DNA of 64,000 nucleotides, taken from positions 1-64,000 of the forward strand of contig NZ_JNYJ01000065.1 in NCBI RefSeq assembly GCF_000716715.1, in the 5' to 3' direction. The position numbers and the translations under genes were made by a program. Positions 37,863 to 45,406 of the stretch are shown here, piece by piece; within the stretch, counting starts at the first letter, position 1; each line of letters begins with the position of its first letter. This DNA comes from Dactylosporangium aurantiacum (GTDB lineage Bacteria > Actinomycetota > Actinomycetes > Mycobacteriales > Micromonosporaceae). A model generated the notes under the pieces. That model did no database searches, was not told where the DNA came from, and saw only the letters and a list, made by a program, of their open reading frames with translations.

Positions 37863-39581
37863 TCAGCCCCGGACCGGCACCTGCACGGCGATCGTCGTCT
37901 GGTTGAGCTCGTCGACCCGGACGGTGAACTTCAGCTCCCACGTCCCCGCCGGCGTCAGCGTCACCGAGCCCGACGCGTGGTCGGGCGTGATCCCCAGCAG
38001 CGGCACCACGATCGGCTCGATGCCCTTCGACGGCAGCGCCGCCGTCGCCTTCCACTCGGCGACCGACTGCGGGCCCGAGCCGTCGGGCTTCAGCGCGTAC
38101 AGGTGCACGGTGTTCGGCCCGACCCGCCCCGGCGACACGTCGACCTCCAGCTTCACCAGGTTGGTCGAGACCGTCGTGGTGAACGGCCCCTGGCTCGCGT
38201 TGTCGCCCGCCTGCGCGCTGCGGGCCGGGGTCGTCTGCACGAGCACCGACGTGAAGCCGAGCACGACCACGGCGACCAGCACCTCGATCATGACGGCGCG
38301 GCGCAGCCGCGACCGGTCGGCGGGCTCGGCGGGCTCGGCCGGCGGTTCGTCCTCGGGCTCATCGTCGTCGTCGGACGCGGGCGCGGGCGTGAAGCGCCGG
38401 TTGGTGATGCGCCGCGAGTACGCCGCGACGGCGAGCACGACCGCGAGGAGCCCGACCTTGGTCATGACCAGCTGCCCGTACGTGGTGCCGGTCAGCGCGT
38501 CCAGCGTGCCGATCTCGACGAGGGCCTGCGCGGTGCCGGCGAGGACCAGCACGGTGATCGCCAGCATCGCCCACCCCGACCAGACCGGCACGATGGCCGT
38601 GAGCTCGCGGGTGTCGGCGCGGCGCAGCAGGAACGCGAACAGCATCACCAGGCCGCCGAGCCACACCGACATCGCGGCGAGGTGCGCGGCGTCGGCGACG
38701 ACGGTGAGGGTCGGCACCGGCGAGGCGCTCGGGTGCCCGGAGATCGGCCAGGTGGCGAGGCCGACGACGCCGAGGATGATCAGCAGCGTCTGGTCGGTCT
38801 TGCCGGCGCGGCCGGCGATCAGGGGCCGCAGCAGCACCGCGACGGCGGCCGCGACGGCGAGCCGGACCAGGTGGGCGGCGCCGAAGGGGGTGCTGAGCAC
38901 GTCACGCGCGGCGGACGAGGACACGTCGAAGAGCGTCGTGCCGGACGTGTACGGGATCTGCAGGTACAGCTCGAGCACCGCACCGGCGGCGAGCAACCCG
39001 GCACCGGCCAGCGCGACCCTGCCGGGGTCGCGGGCGCAGAGCCGGCGCGGCCAGAGGGCGAACAGCACGAGGGTCGGGCCGACCAGCAGGATCAGGCCGA
39101 TGAAGCCGATGAAACGGGCGGCGGACATCGCGTTCTTCACCAGGGCGTCGGTCTTGACGTCCTGGCCGCTGTCGCCGGCGCCGGGCACGGCGGACACCTG
39201 GCCGTAGGAGAAGCTGTAGCCGCCGCTCACGGGGTGGCTGTCGGCGGAGATGACCCGGTAGCTGACCAGATAGGTGCCCTTGGGCCCGCCGGCCTTGAGC
39301 GGGATGACGAGCTCGGTGTCGCGCGCGACGGGCTTGCCGGTGTCGGCGCGGCTGCCGTCGGGGGCGGTGACCCGGATCTTGTCCGCGACGATCCGCACCG
39401 GCTCGCTGAACGTGAGCGTGATCTCGCCGGGCAGCTGGTCCACGACGCTGTCGGCGACCGGTGCGGTGCGCTCCAGCAGCGCGTGCGCGCTGGCGGGCGC
39501 GGCAGGCAGTGCCAGGGTCAGCAACGCTCCGAAGAGCGCCGCCAGGGCGATGGACCATGAGCGGCGGGTCATGCCGCCCAT
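37863..39581 (-). CDS. CopC/CopD-type copper resistance protein (YcnJ-like fusion)
   Basis: The 572-aa fusion begins with a signal peptide ending PASAHA, which leaves the copper-ligating His at the mature N-terminus of a CopC domain. A second ligand region lies in SADSHPVSGGYSFSYG. Next is an eight-helix CopD membrane domain (residues ~150-430), and finally a YtkA-like extracellular domain. Such proteins bind periplasmic copper and move it across the membrane. No copper-responsive regulator is adjacent. ATG 39581 or 39572 is the start. Confidence 0.93.
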   Translation of the reverse strand: MGGMTRRSWSIALAALFGALLTLALPAAPASAHALLERTAPVADSVVDQLPGEITLTFSEPVRIVADKIRVTAPDGSRADTGKPVARDTELVIPLKAGGPKGTYLVSYRVISADSHPVSGGYSFSYGQVSAVPGAGDSGQDVKTDALVKNAMSAARFIGFIGLILLVGPTLVLFALWPRRLCARDPGRVALAGAGLLAAGAVLELYLQIPYTSGTTLFDVSSSAARDVLSTPFGAAHLVRLAVAAAVAVLLRPLIAGRAGKTDQTLLIILGVVGLATWPISGHPSASPVPTLTVVADAAHLAAMSVWLGGLVMLFAFLLRRADTRELTAIVPVWSGWAMLAITVLVLAGTAQALVEIGTLDALTGTTYGQLVMTKVGLLAVVLAVAAYSRRITNRRFTPAPASDDDDEPEDEPPAEPAEPADRSRLRRAVMIEVLVAVVVLGFTSVLVQTTPARSAQAGDNASQGPFTTTVSTNLVKLEVDVSPGRVGPNTVHLYALKPDGSGPQSVAEWKATAALPSKGIEPIVVPLLGITPDHASGSVTLTPAGTWELKFTVRVDELNQTTIAVQVPVRG

Positions 39582-39703
39582 GATTTCGCGCTTTTCGCGC
39601 CGATGCCGTCGCGGGGGTCGGGTTTATACGCCGAGTCACACATCATGGACGTACCGCTATCCGCCGCCATCACTGTCACACCCGCGCGATAGAGTTCCGC
39701 ACC

Positions 39704-40177
39704 ATGACGACGACACGCCTGGAGCCGGGTGACACGGCTCCCGAGTTCACGCTGCAGACGGATCGCGACGAGCCCCTGTCGCTCGCCGACCTCCGGGGGC
39801 GCAAGGTCGTCCTCTATGCCTACCCGGCGGCGATGACGCCCGGCTGCACCAAGCAGGCGTGCGACTTCCGTGACAATCTCGCCTCGCTGCAGGCCGCGGG
39901 CTATGAGGTGATCGGCATCTCGCCGGACTCCCCGGCGAAGCTGGCGCAGTTCCGCGAGCGCGACGCGATCACGTTCCCGCTCGTGTCCGACCCCGACCGG
40001 TCGGTGCTGAAGGCCTACGGCGCGTTCGGCGAGAAGCAGAACTACGGGCGCACCGTGCTGGGCGTGATCCGCTCGACGTTCGTCATCGACGAGAAGGGAC
40101 ACATCGAGCGCGCTCTGTACAACGTGAAGGCGACGGGGCACGTCGCGAAGCTCCGGCGGGACCTCGGCCTGGACTGA
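39704..40177 (+). CDS. bcp: Bcp-type peroxiredoxin (PrxQ)
   Basis: The 157-aa thiol peroxidase has peroxidatic Cys48 in MTPGCTKQACDF and candidate resolving Cys53 five residues later, as usual for PrxQ/BCP. It reduces hydroperoxides with thioredoxin. TAGAGT (39690-39695) lies 8 bases before ATG 39704, indicating a leaderless message. The gene appears monocistronic. Confidence 0.96.
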   Translation: MTTTRLEPGDTAPEFTLQTDRDEPLSLADLRGRKVVLYAYPAAMTPGCTKQACDFRDNLASLQAAGYEVIGISPDSPAKLAQFRERDAITFPLVSDPDRSVLKAYGAFGEKQNYGRTVLGVIRSTFVIDEKGHIERALYNVKATGHVAKLRRDLGLD

Positions 40178-40243
40178 CGGCAAGATCGGCGGCCAAAACA
40201 CACCGGTAATGCGGCTGAAACGGTTCGTACCTACGCTCTCGTC

Positions 40244-41818
40244 ATGGCGGACATCTTCGACGACTACTCGATGTCCGGGGCAGTCTCCGGAGCGATGTTC
40301 GAAGCGTGGGACGAGATGTTCGAGCGCCCCGGTCAGCCGCGCTCGCCGTATCGTTCGCTGTTCGCCGCGCTGCAGCCGCTCGCCCCGGCCGATCTGCGGT
40401 TCCGTGCCGACCAGCTGGCCCGGGTCTTCACCGACCGGGGGGTCACGTTCGCATATGCGGGCGAGGAGCGGCCGTTCCCGCTGGACCTGATCCCCCGCAT
40501 CCTCGACGCCGGGGAGTGGGATCTGCTGACGGCCGCCGTGCAGCAGCGGGTCAAGGCGTTGGAGGCGTTCCTCGCCGACATCTACGGCGCCGGCCGGGTG
40601 TTCGCCGACGGCGTCGTGCCGCGCAAGCTCATCACGACCAGCGCGCACTTCCACCGGCAGGCGTATGGCATCGAGCCGGCCAACGGGGTGCGGGTGCACA
40701 TCAGCGGCGTCGACCTGATCCGGGACGAGCAGGGCAGGTTCCGCGTCCTGGAGGACAACCTGCGCATCCCGTCCGGGGTGTCCTACGTGATCGAGAACCG
40801 GCGCGCCCTGACCCACACCATGCCGGCGCTGTTCGCCGAGGCGCGGGTCAGGCCGGTCGACGACTACCCGGCCCGGCTGCTGGCGGCGCTGCGGGCCGCG
40901 GCGCCGGAGGGTGTCGAGGACCCGACGGTGGTCGTGCTGACGCCGGGCGTCTACAACGCGGCCTACTTCGAGCACGCGCTGCTCGCCCGGCTCATGGGCG
41001 TGGAGCTGGTCGAGGGCCGCGACCTGGTCTGCAGCGGCAACCGGGTGCGCATGCGCACCACGCAGGGCGAGCGCCCGGTGCATGTGGTGTACCGGCGGGT
41101 CGACGACGAGTTCATCGACCCGCTGCACTTCCGGCCCGACTCCGTCATCGGCTGCCCGGGCATCGTCAACGCGGCCCGCTCCGGCCACGTCACGCTGGCC
41201 AACGCGGTGGGCAACGGGGTCGCCGACGACAAGCTCGTCTACACGTACGTGCCGGACCTGATCCGGTACTACCTGTCGGAGGAGCCGCTCATCGACAACG
41301 TCGAGACGTACCGGCTGGACGACCGCGACCCGGACGTCCTGCACGACGTGCTCGGCCGGCTCGACGAGCTGGTCCTCAAGCCGGTCGACGGCGCGGGCGG
41401 CAAGGGCATCGTGATCGGGCCGCAGGCGTCCGAGGAGACGCTTGTCGCGCTCAGGAGACAGGTCGAGAAGGACCCGCGGGGCTGGATCGCGCAGCGGCCC
41501 GTGGCGCTGTCGACGTCGCCGACGCTGCTCGGCGACCGGGTCGCGCCGCGCCACATCGACCTGCGGCCGTTCGCGGTCAACGACGGCAACGAGATCTGGC
41601 TGGTGCCCGGCGGCCTCACCCGCGTGGCGCTGCCGGAGGGCGCGCTCGTCGTCAACTCCAGCCAGGGCGGCGGGTCGAAGGACACCTGGGTGCTCGCGCA
41701 CCACACCGACCCGGCGCCGTCCGCGCCGCGGGCGAGGCTCGTGCCGGAGCCGCGGGACTCCGGCGGCAGCCCCCGCGACAGCGGACCGGCCGCCGCGCAG
41801 CTCGCCGGACAGCAGTAG
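40244..41818 (+). CDS. circularly permuted ATP-grasp protein
   Basis: The 524-aa protein is of the permuted ATP-grasp type 2 family: VLEDNLRIPSGVSYVIENR, VYRRVDDEFIDPL, VLKPVDGAGGKGIVIGP and a late HIDLRPFAV. It is predicted to form peptide-like amide bonds using ATP. TACGCT (40232-40237) lies 6 bases upstream of the ATG. It heads a three-gene operon with an alpha-E protein and a transglutaminase-like protein, a conserved trio predicted to make or modify a peptide; the product is unknown. Confidence 0.92.
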   Translation: MADIFDDYSMSGAVSGAMFEAWDEMFERPGQPRSPYRSLFAALQPLAPADLRFRADQLARVFTDRGVTFAYAGEERPFPLDLIPRILDAGEWDLLTAAVQQRVKALEAFLADIYGAGRVFADGVVPRKLITTSAHFHRQAYGIEPANGVRVHISGVDLIRDEQGRFRVLEDNLRIPSGVSYVIENRRALTHTMPALFAEARVRPVDDYPARLLAALRAAAPEGVEDPTVVVLTPGVYNAAYFEHALLARLMGVELVEGRDLVCSGNRVRMRTTQGERPVHVVYRRVDDEFIDPLHFRPDSVIGCPGIVNAARSGHVTLANAVGNGVADDKLVYTYVPDLIRYYLSEEPLIDNVETYRLDDRDPDVLHDVLGRLDELVLKPVDGAGGKGIVIGPQASEETLVALRRQVEKDPRGWIAQRPVALSTSPTLLGDRVAPRHIDLRPFAVNDGNEIWLVPGGLTRVALPEGALVVNSSQGGGSKDTWVLAHHTDPAPSAPRARLVPEPRDSGGSPRDSGPAAAQLAGQQ

Positions 41819-41826
41819 GAGGGGCC

Positions 41827-42774
41827 GTGCTCAGCCGTATCGCGGAGTCCCTGTTCTGGATCGGCCGCTACATCGAGCGCGCCGACGACACCGCCCGCAT
41901 CCTCGACGCGTTCCTCGGCCGGCTCCTGGAGGACCCATGGGCCGACGAGGACGCCGCGTGCCGGACGCTGATGTCGGTGCTCGGCGCGCCGGCCCCGCAG
42001 GACCGCCGGATCACCACCGGTGACGTGCTGGAGCTGCTGGCGTTCGACGCCGAGGACCCGAGCGCGATCTCCGGCGCGATCGTGGCGGCCCGCGACAACG
42101 CGCGGGGCGTCCGCGAGACGATCTCCAGCGAGATGTGGGAGTGTCTCAACGTCACCTGGCACACCCTCGCGTCGCGGCGCGTCGCCGCGGAGCGGCTCGG
42201 TCCGACCGTCTTCCTCAGCTACGTCCGGGAGCGCGCCGCGCTGCTGGCCGGGCTCGCGGAGTCGACGATGAGCCGGGACGACGGGTGGCGCTTCCTGGTC
42301 CTGGGCCGCAGCCTGGAGCGCGTCGACATGACCGCCCGGCTGCTGTCGATCCAGACCAACACCACCGACGAGATCACCGGCTGGCGGACGGTGCTGCGCT
42401 CGTGCGGCGCCGACGAGGCGTTCCTGCGCACGCACGGCGGCACGTTCGACCCGCAGCGGGTGACCGAGTTCCTGCTGCTGGACCGGCTGTTCCCGCGCTC
42501 GGCGCTGCACGCGCTGGGCACCGCCGAGCAGTGCCTGCGCGACCTGGCGCCGACGACGGAGCGGGCGGGTGTGACCGACGCCGCGCGCCGGCCGATCGGG
42601 CAGATCAGGACGCGTCTGGAGTACGCCGACACCACCACCCTGCTCGCCGAGCTGCCGCAGCACCTGCGGGCGCTGCAGCAGACGTGCGCCACGGCCAGCG
42701 CGGCGATCACGGCCCGCTACTTCCCGCAGTCCACGCCCGTCACCTGGGGCACCGTCGCATGGGGTGGATCATGA
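41827..42774 (+). CDS. alpha-E domain protein
   Basis: The 315-aa protein starts at GTG 41827 (GGAGGGG just upstream), 8 bp after the ATP-grasp gene. The hallmark N-terminus LSRIAESLFWIGRYIERADDTARI and repeated ER/EY-containing helices define the all-alpha alpha-E family, which accompanies permuted ATP-grasp enzymes. Function is unproven. The stop overlaps the next start (ATGA). Confidence 0.92.
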   Translation: MLSRIAESLFWIGRYIERADDTARILDAFLGRLLEDPWADEDAACRTLMSVLGAPAPQDRRITTGDVLELLAFDAEDPSAISGAIVAARDNARGVRETISSEMWECLNVTWHTLASRRVAAERLGPTVFLSYVRERAALLAGLAESTMSRDDGWRFLVLGRSLERVDMTARLLSIQTNTTDEITGWRTVLRSCGADEAFLRTHGGTFDPQRVTEFLLLDRLFPRSALHALGTAEQCLRDLAPTTERAGVTDAARRPIGQIRTRLEYADTTTLLAELPQHLRALQQTCATASAAITARYFPQSTPVTWGTVAWGGS

Positions 42775-43613
42775 GCTGGCGTCTCAAGATCAGGCACGTC
42801 ACGGGGTACAAGTACGCGGGCAACGTCTCGGCGTCCTACAACGAGGCCCGGCTGACCCCGATGACGCTGCCGTGGCAGACGACGCTGTTCAGCCAGGTCG
42901 AGGTGACGCCCGGCGCGACCACGTACCGGTACTACGACTACTGGGCGACCCAGGTCACCGCGTTCGACCTGCACCGGCCGCACCAGCAGCTGCGGGTCGT
43001 GTCCAGCAGCCTGGTCGAGGTGACGCCGCCGCCGCTGCCCGTGGTCAACCTGAGCTGGTCGGAGCTGGCCGCCGACGTGGTCCTCGACGCGCACGCGGAG
43101 CTGCTCACCGAGAGCCCGCTCACGGCCGTCGACACGGCCCTCGTCGAGGAGGCGTGGGACGCCGTCGCCGGCAGGTCGCCGCAGCGGTCCGCGGAGGCGT
43201 TGTCGCACTGGGTACGGGACAACGTCGCCTACGTGCCGGGGTCCACGGGCGTGCAGACCAGCGCGCGGGAGGCGTGGAAGCTGCGCAAGGGTGTCTGCCA
43301 GGACATCGCGCACCTGACCGTCGGCCTGCTGCGGGCCAGGGGCATCCCGGCCCGGTACGTGTCCGGCTACCTGCACCCGAAGGTCGAGGCCGAGGTCGGC
43401 GAGACAGTCGCCGGGCAGAGCCACGCCTGGATCGAGTGGTGGGCCGGTGAATGGACCGGGTTCGATCCCACCAACGGCGTCCCGGTCGGCCCGCGGCACG
43501 TGGTGGTGGCCCGCGGCCGCGACTACGACGACGTGCCGCCGCTGCGCGGGGTGTATCACGGCGCGCCGAGCAAGCACCTCGGGGTCACCGTGGAGATCAC
43601 GCGCCTGGCGTGA
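42771..43613 (+). CDS. transglutaminase-like protein
   Basis: The 280-aa protein starts at ATG 42771, overlapping the alpha-E stop by 4 bases. The papain-like triad is visible: Cys176 (KGVCQDIAHL), His218 (QSHAWIEWW) and Asp232 (GFDPTNG). The N-terminal beta domain is of the type seen in operons with ATP-grasp/alpha-E proteins. It may cleave or transfer the peptide bond made by the ATP-grasp partner. It is the last gene of the trio. Confidence 0.94.
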   Translation: MSWRLKIRHVTGYKYAGNVSASYNEARLTPMTLPWQTTLFSQVEVTPGATTYRYYDYWATQVTAFDLHRPHQQLRVVSSSLVEVTPPPLPVVNLSWSELAADVVLDAHAELLTESPLTAVDTALVEEAWDAVAGRSPQRSAEALSHWVRDNVAYVPGSTGVQTSAREAWKLRKGVCQDIAHLTVGLLRARGIPARYVSGYLHPKVEAEVGETVAGQSHAWIEWWAGEWTGFDPTNGVPVGPRHVVVARGRDYDDVPPLRGVYHGAPSKHLGVTVEITRLA

Positions 43614-43614
43614 G

Positions 43615-43620
43615 TAAAGT
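43615..43620 (+). promoter_or_regulatory. candidate -10 of tRNA-like gene
   Basis: TAAAGT, the same hexamer as in the rRNA promoters at the left edge of the window, lies right after the transglutaminase stop and 28 bp before the tRNA-like gene. The -35 is not convincing. Confidence 0.4.
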
Positions 43621-43648
43621 GATGGCCGGTCATGGCATGGGTCGGCGT

Positions 43649-43721
43649 GGGGCCGTAGCCCAATGGCAGAGGCACACGGTTTAGGTCCGTGCCAGTGTGA
43701 GTTCGACTCTCACCGGCCCCA
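43649..43721 (+). tRNA. tRNA-like gene, anticodon TAG, short variable loop
   Basis: The 73-nt cloverleaf has perfect stems: acceptor GGGGCCG/CGGCCCC, anticodon CACGG/CCGTG and T GTGAG/CTCAC. The loop TTTAGGT has anticodon TAG (leucine CUA codon), and discriminator A follows. The variable loop has only 5 bases, whereas genuine bacterial tRNA-Leu is class II with a long variable arm. The body resembles tRNA-Gly (7462-7532), with the anticodon loop of tRNA-Leu(TAG). It is either an atypical tRNA or a tRNA mimic, 53 bp upstream of the gene at 43774. Confidence 0.8.
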
Positions 43722-43773
43722 CTGTTTTCTCGGATGATTTCCGGCGCATCCGGCTCGTACACTCGGGCACATC

Positions 43774-44505
43774 ATGACGAAGCTGAATCAGATCATCGCG
43801 GTGGAGAAGGGCGTCAAGTCGCGCTCCTTCCAGGAGCTCACCGACGCGCACCACGTGCTGCAGAAGCCCGCCCTGCTGGCCGGCATCGCGCGCACCTACC
43901 GTCCGAAGGACGAGGAAGGCGAGCAGCTGCCGCCCGAGTCGACCCGCGTACAGGTGAAGGCCGACGAGGTCCTGCGGCAGACCGCCACCATCCTGACCCG
44001 GCTCTTCGACGTCACGGCGACGAAGGACTGGACCAACTGCGTCGCGCGCGCCGACGTCCTCGTCGACGGCACGCCGCTGCTGCGTGACGTGCCGGTGTCC
44101 TATCTGCTGTTCCTGGAGAAGCAGCTGGTCGACCTGCTGACGTTCGTGCGGAAGCTGCCGGTGCTGGACGCGGCCGAGTCGTGGGTGTACGACGCCTCCG
44201 CCGACTGCTACGCGACCGAGCCGACGCAGACCACCCGCACCAAGCGGATCCCGCGCAACCACGTGAAGGCCGAGGCGACCGAGAAGCACCCGGCGCAGGT
44301 CGAGGTGTATTACGAGGACGTCGTCATCGGCTACTGGAAGACGGTGAAGTTCTCCGGCGCGCTGCCCGCGCAGCGGATCAACGAGCTGGTGGAGCGGGTC
44401 GAGAAGCTGCAGGCCGCGGTGAAGTTCGCCCGCGAGGAGGCCAACTCGGCGGAGGTCGTGCAGCAGGAGGCCGGCGAGAAAGTGTTTCGCTTCCTCTTCG
44501 GCTGA
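43774..44505 (+). CDS. conserved protein of unknown function flanked by tRNA-like RNAs
   Basis: The 243-aa protein is soluble, with no signal peptide or membrane segment. I recall it as a conserved actinobacterial family (possibly DUF7873, not verified). Conserved-looking parts are QIIAVEKGVKSRSFQELTDAHH, ADVLVDGTPLLRDVPVSYLLFLEKQL, KLPVLDAAESWVYD and the C-terminal helix RVEKLQAAVKFAREEANSAEV. It is rich in basic and acidic residues, compatible with RNA binding. A tRNA-like gene lies just upstream and two permuted tRNA-like RNAs directly downstream. TACACT lies 10 bases before ATG 43774. Confidence 0.85.
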   Translation: MTKLNQIIAVEKGVKSRSFQELTDAHHVLQKPALLAGIARTYRPKDEEGEQLPPESTRVQVKADEVLRQTATILTRLFDVTATKDWTNCVARADVLVDGTPLLRDVPVSYLLFLEKQLVDLLTFVRKLPVLDAAESWVYDASADCYATEPTQTTRTKRIPRNHVKAEATEKHPAQVEVYYEDVVIGYWKTVKFSGALPAQRINELVERVEKLQAAVKFAREEANSAEVVQQEAGEKVFRFLFG

Positions 44506-44509
44506 CGGC

Positions 44510-44515
44510 TAGGAT
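44510..44515 (+). promoter_or_regulatory. -10 box for the permuted tRNA-like transcript
   Basis: TAGGAT starts 5 bp after the stop codon of the upstream gene, which puts the transcription start near 44522, just before the outer helix of the first permuted RNA (from 44535). Confidence 0.5.
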
Positions 44516-44521
44516 CGGCGG

Positions 44522-44690
44522 TGCGCAAGGAGCGCAGACTGAACCTGAGGCTCAGTTTGACAGGTGCGCGCGGTGTCAATGTGGAGGTTCGATTCCTTCC
44601 GCCGTCACTCGTGACGGCGTAGCCCAATGGCAGAGGCGGCCGCGGGAGCCGAAACACAAACTCAACTTCTCGCTCCAGTCTGAGCATTCG
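44522..44690 (+). ncRNA. permuted tRNA-like RNA 1
   Basis: The tRNA halves are in swapped order. The 3' half comes first: anticodon-stem strand GCGGT 44570-44574, T-arm GGAGG-TTCGATT-CCTTC 44583-44599, acceptor CGCCGTC 44600-44606. A 6-base loop follows. Then the 5' half: acceptor GACGGCG 44613-44619, TA, D-arm GCCCAATGGCAGAGGC 44622-44637, stem strand GCCGC 44639-44643. Acceptor strands pair 7/7; GCCGC pairs with GCGGT. Flanks pair further: 44554-44559 with 44657-44662 and 44535-44541 with 44676-44682 (7 bp). The variable segment is long (8 bases) and no CCA is encoded. Confidence 0.75.
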
Positions 44691-44697
44691 CCGTTCA

Positions 44698-44835
44698 ACA
44701 CCGGATCGACCGCTCACAGACCTTGTCGTCGAGGTTACGGGTTCAACTCCCGTTCGGGCCTCCAACGCGGCCCGATAGCTCAATCGCAGAGCGCGACGCC
44801 TTCAACCTGATCTGTGACCTTAAACGTGCCGGTGT
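44698..44835 (+). ncRNA. permuted tRNA-like RNA 2
   Basis: The order is again 3' half then 5' half. CGTCG 44727-44731, variable AGGTT, T-arm ACGGG-TTCAACT-CCCGT 44737-44753, acceptor TCGGGCC 44754-44760 and an encoded TCCA come first, then ACGC. Acceptor GGCCCGA 44769-44775, TA, D-arm GCTC-AATCGCA-GAGC 44778-44792 and CGACG 44794-44798 follow. The acceptor pairs 7/7, CGACG with CGTCG 5/5. Outside lie TCACAGA 44714-44720 with TCTGTGA 44811-44817, and ACACCGG 44698-44704 with CCGGTGT 44829-44835, both perfect. The D-loop lacks the usual GG. Confidence 0.8.
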
Positions 44836-44858
44836 GTGCAAATGGGCGGCACACCGAG

Positions 44859-44883
44859 GCCCGGGGATGGGCATTCCCCGGGC
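44859..44883 (+). terminator. terminator hairpin after the permuted RNAs
   Basis: A perfect 9-bp stem GCCCGGGGA/TCCCCGGGC (44859-44867 with 44875-44883) with a 7-base loop is followed by TTC. It closes the transcript that begins near 44522. Confidence 0.65.
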
Positions 44884-44901
44884 TTCACCAATTGCGCCGC
44901 A

Positions 44902-45393
44902 TCAGCGGACCGCGCTGCGCATCCGGTTCAGGGCGGCCTCGGCCTCGTCGGGGTCGTCGACGCTGACCGTGAACCGGCGACCGGCGAAGTCGAACAGCAG
45001 GGCCGGCCCGGACCGTACGATGACCGCCCGCCCGCGACCGGGGACCCAGGTCCATCCCCAGCGCTGGGCGAGACTGGACTGGACGTCGACGGCGCGCATG
45101 CCGCTGACCATCCGCAGCGGCACCGTGATCGGCGGCATCGGCAGCAGCCCGTGGCGGATCCGCACGTTGTACATGCTGATCTGCACCCCGACGTGTGCCA
45201 TCGCGGCGGCCCAGACCAGGGCGGCGAGCCCGGCCGCGCCCAGCAGCACCGCGGCGGCCAGGGCGTTGGGCCGCTCGAGCGGGTGCTCGGGGAAGACGGT
45301 CACCGCGGCGGCGGCGCAGGCCACGCCGACGACGAGGCCGACACCGGCGCGGCGGTGCCCGATCGCCTGTCCCGACCAGAGCAGAAATGACAC
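44902..45393 (-). CDS. membrane protein with PH-like domain (DUF3093-like)
   Basis: The 163-aa protein starts at GTG 45393. Two N-terminal helices precede a short beta domain with ISMYNVRIRHGLLPMPP and ITVPLRMVSGMRAVDV, as in bacterial PH-like membrane proteins, ending in a helix (DEAEAALNRMRSAV). Function is unknown. It faces away from the HAD-like gene by only 13 bp on the same strand, so the two may be cotranscribed. Confidence 0.7.
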   Translation of the reverse strand: MSFLLWSGQAIGHRRAGVGLVVGVACAAAAVTVFPEHPLERPNALAAAVLLGAAGLAALVWAAAMAHVGVQISMYNVRIRHGLLPMPPITVPLRMVSGMRAVDVQSSLAQRWGWTWVPGRGRAVIVRSGPALLFDFAGRRFTVSVDDPDEAEAALNRMRSAVR

Positions 45394-45406
45394 GCGCGTT
45401 GTTCTA

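Noticed and set aside
44698..44835. Two-piece tmRNA
   Set aside because: There is no alanine-type G3-U70 pair, no tag-peptide frame and no pseudoknot-rich coding piece.
44522..44890. Group I intron interrupting or permuting the tRNA halves
   Set aside because: Flanks are too short for a group I core and I could not find the conserved P/Q/R/S core elements, only isolated CAGACT-like matches.
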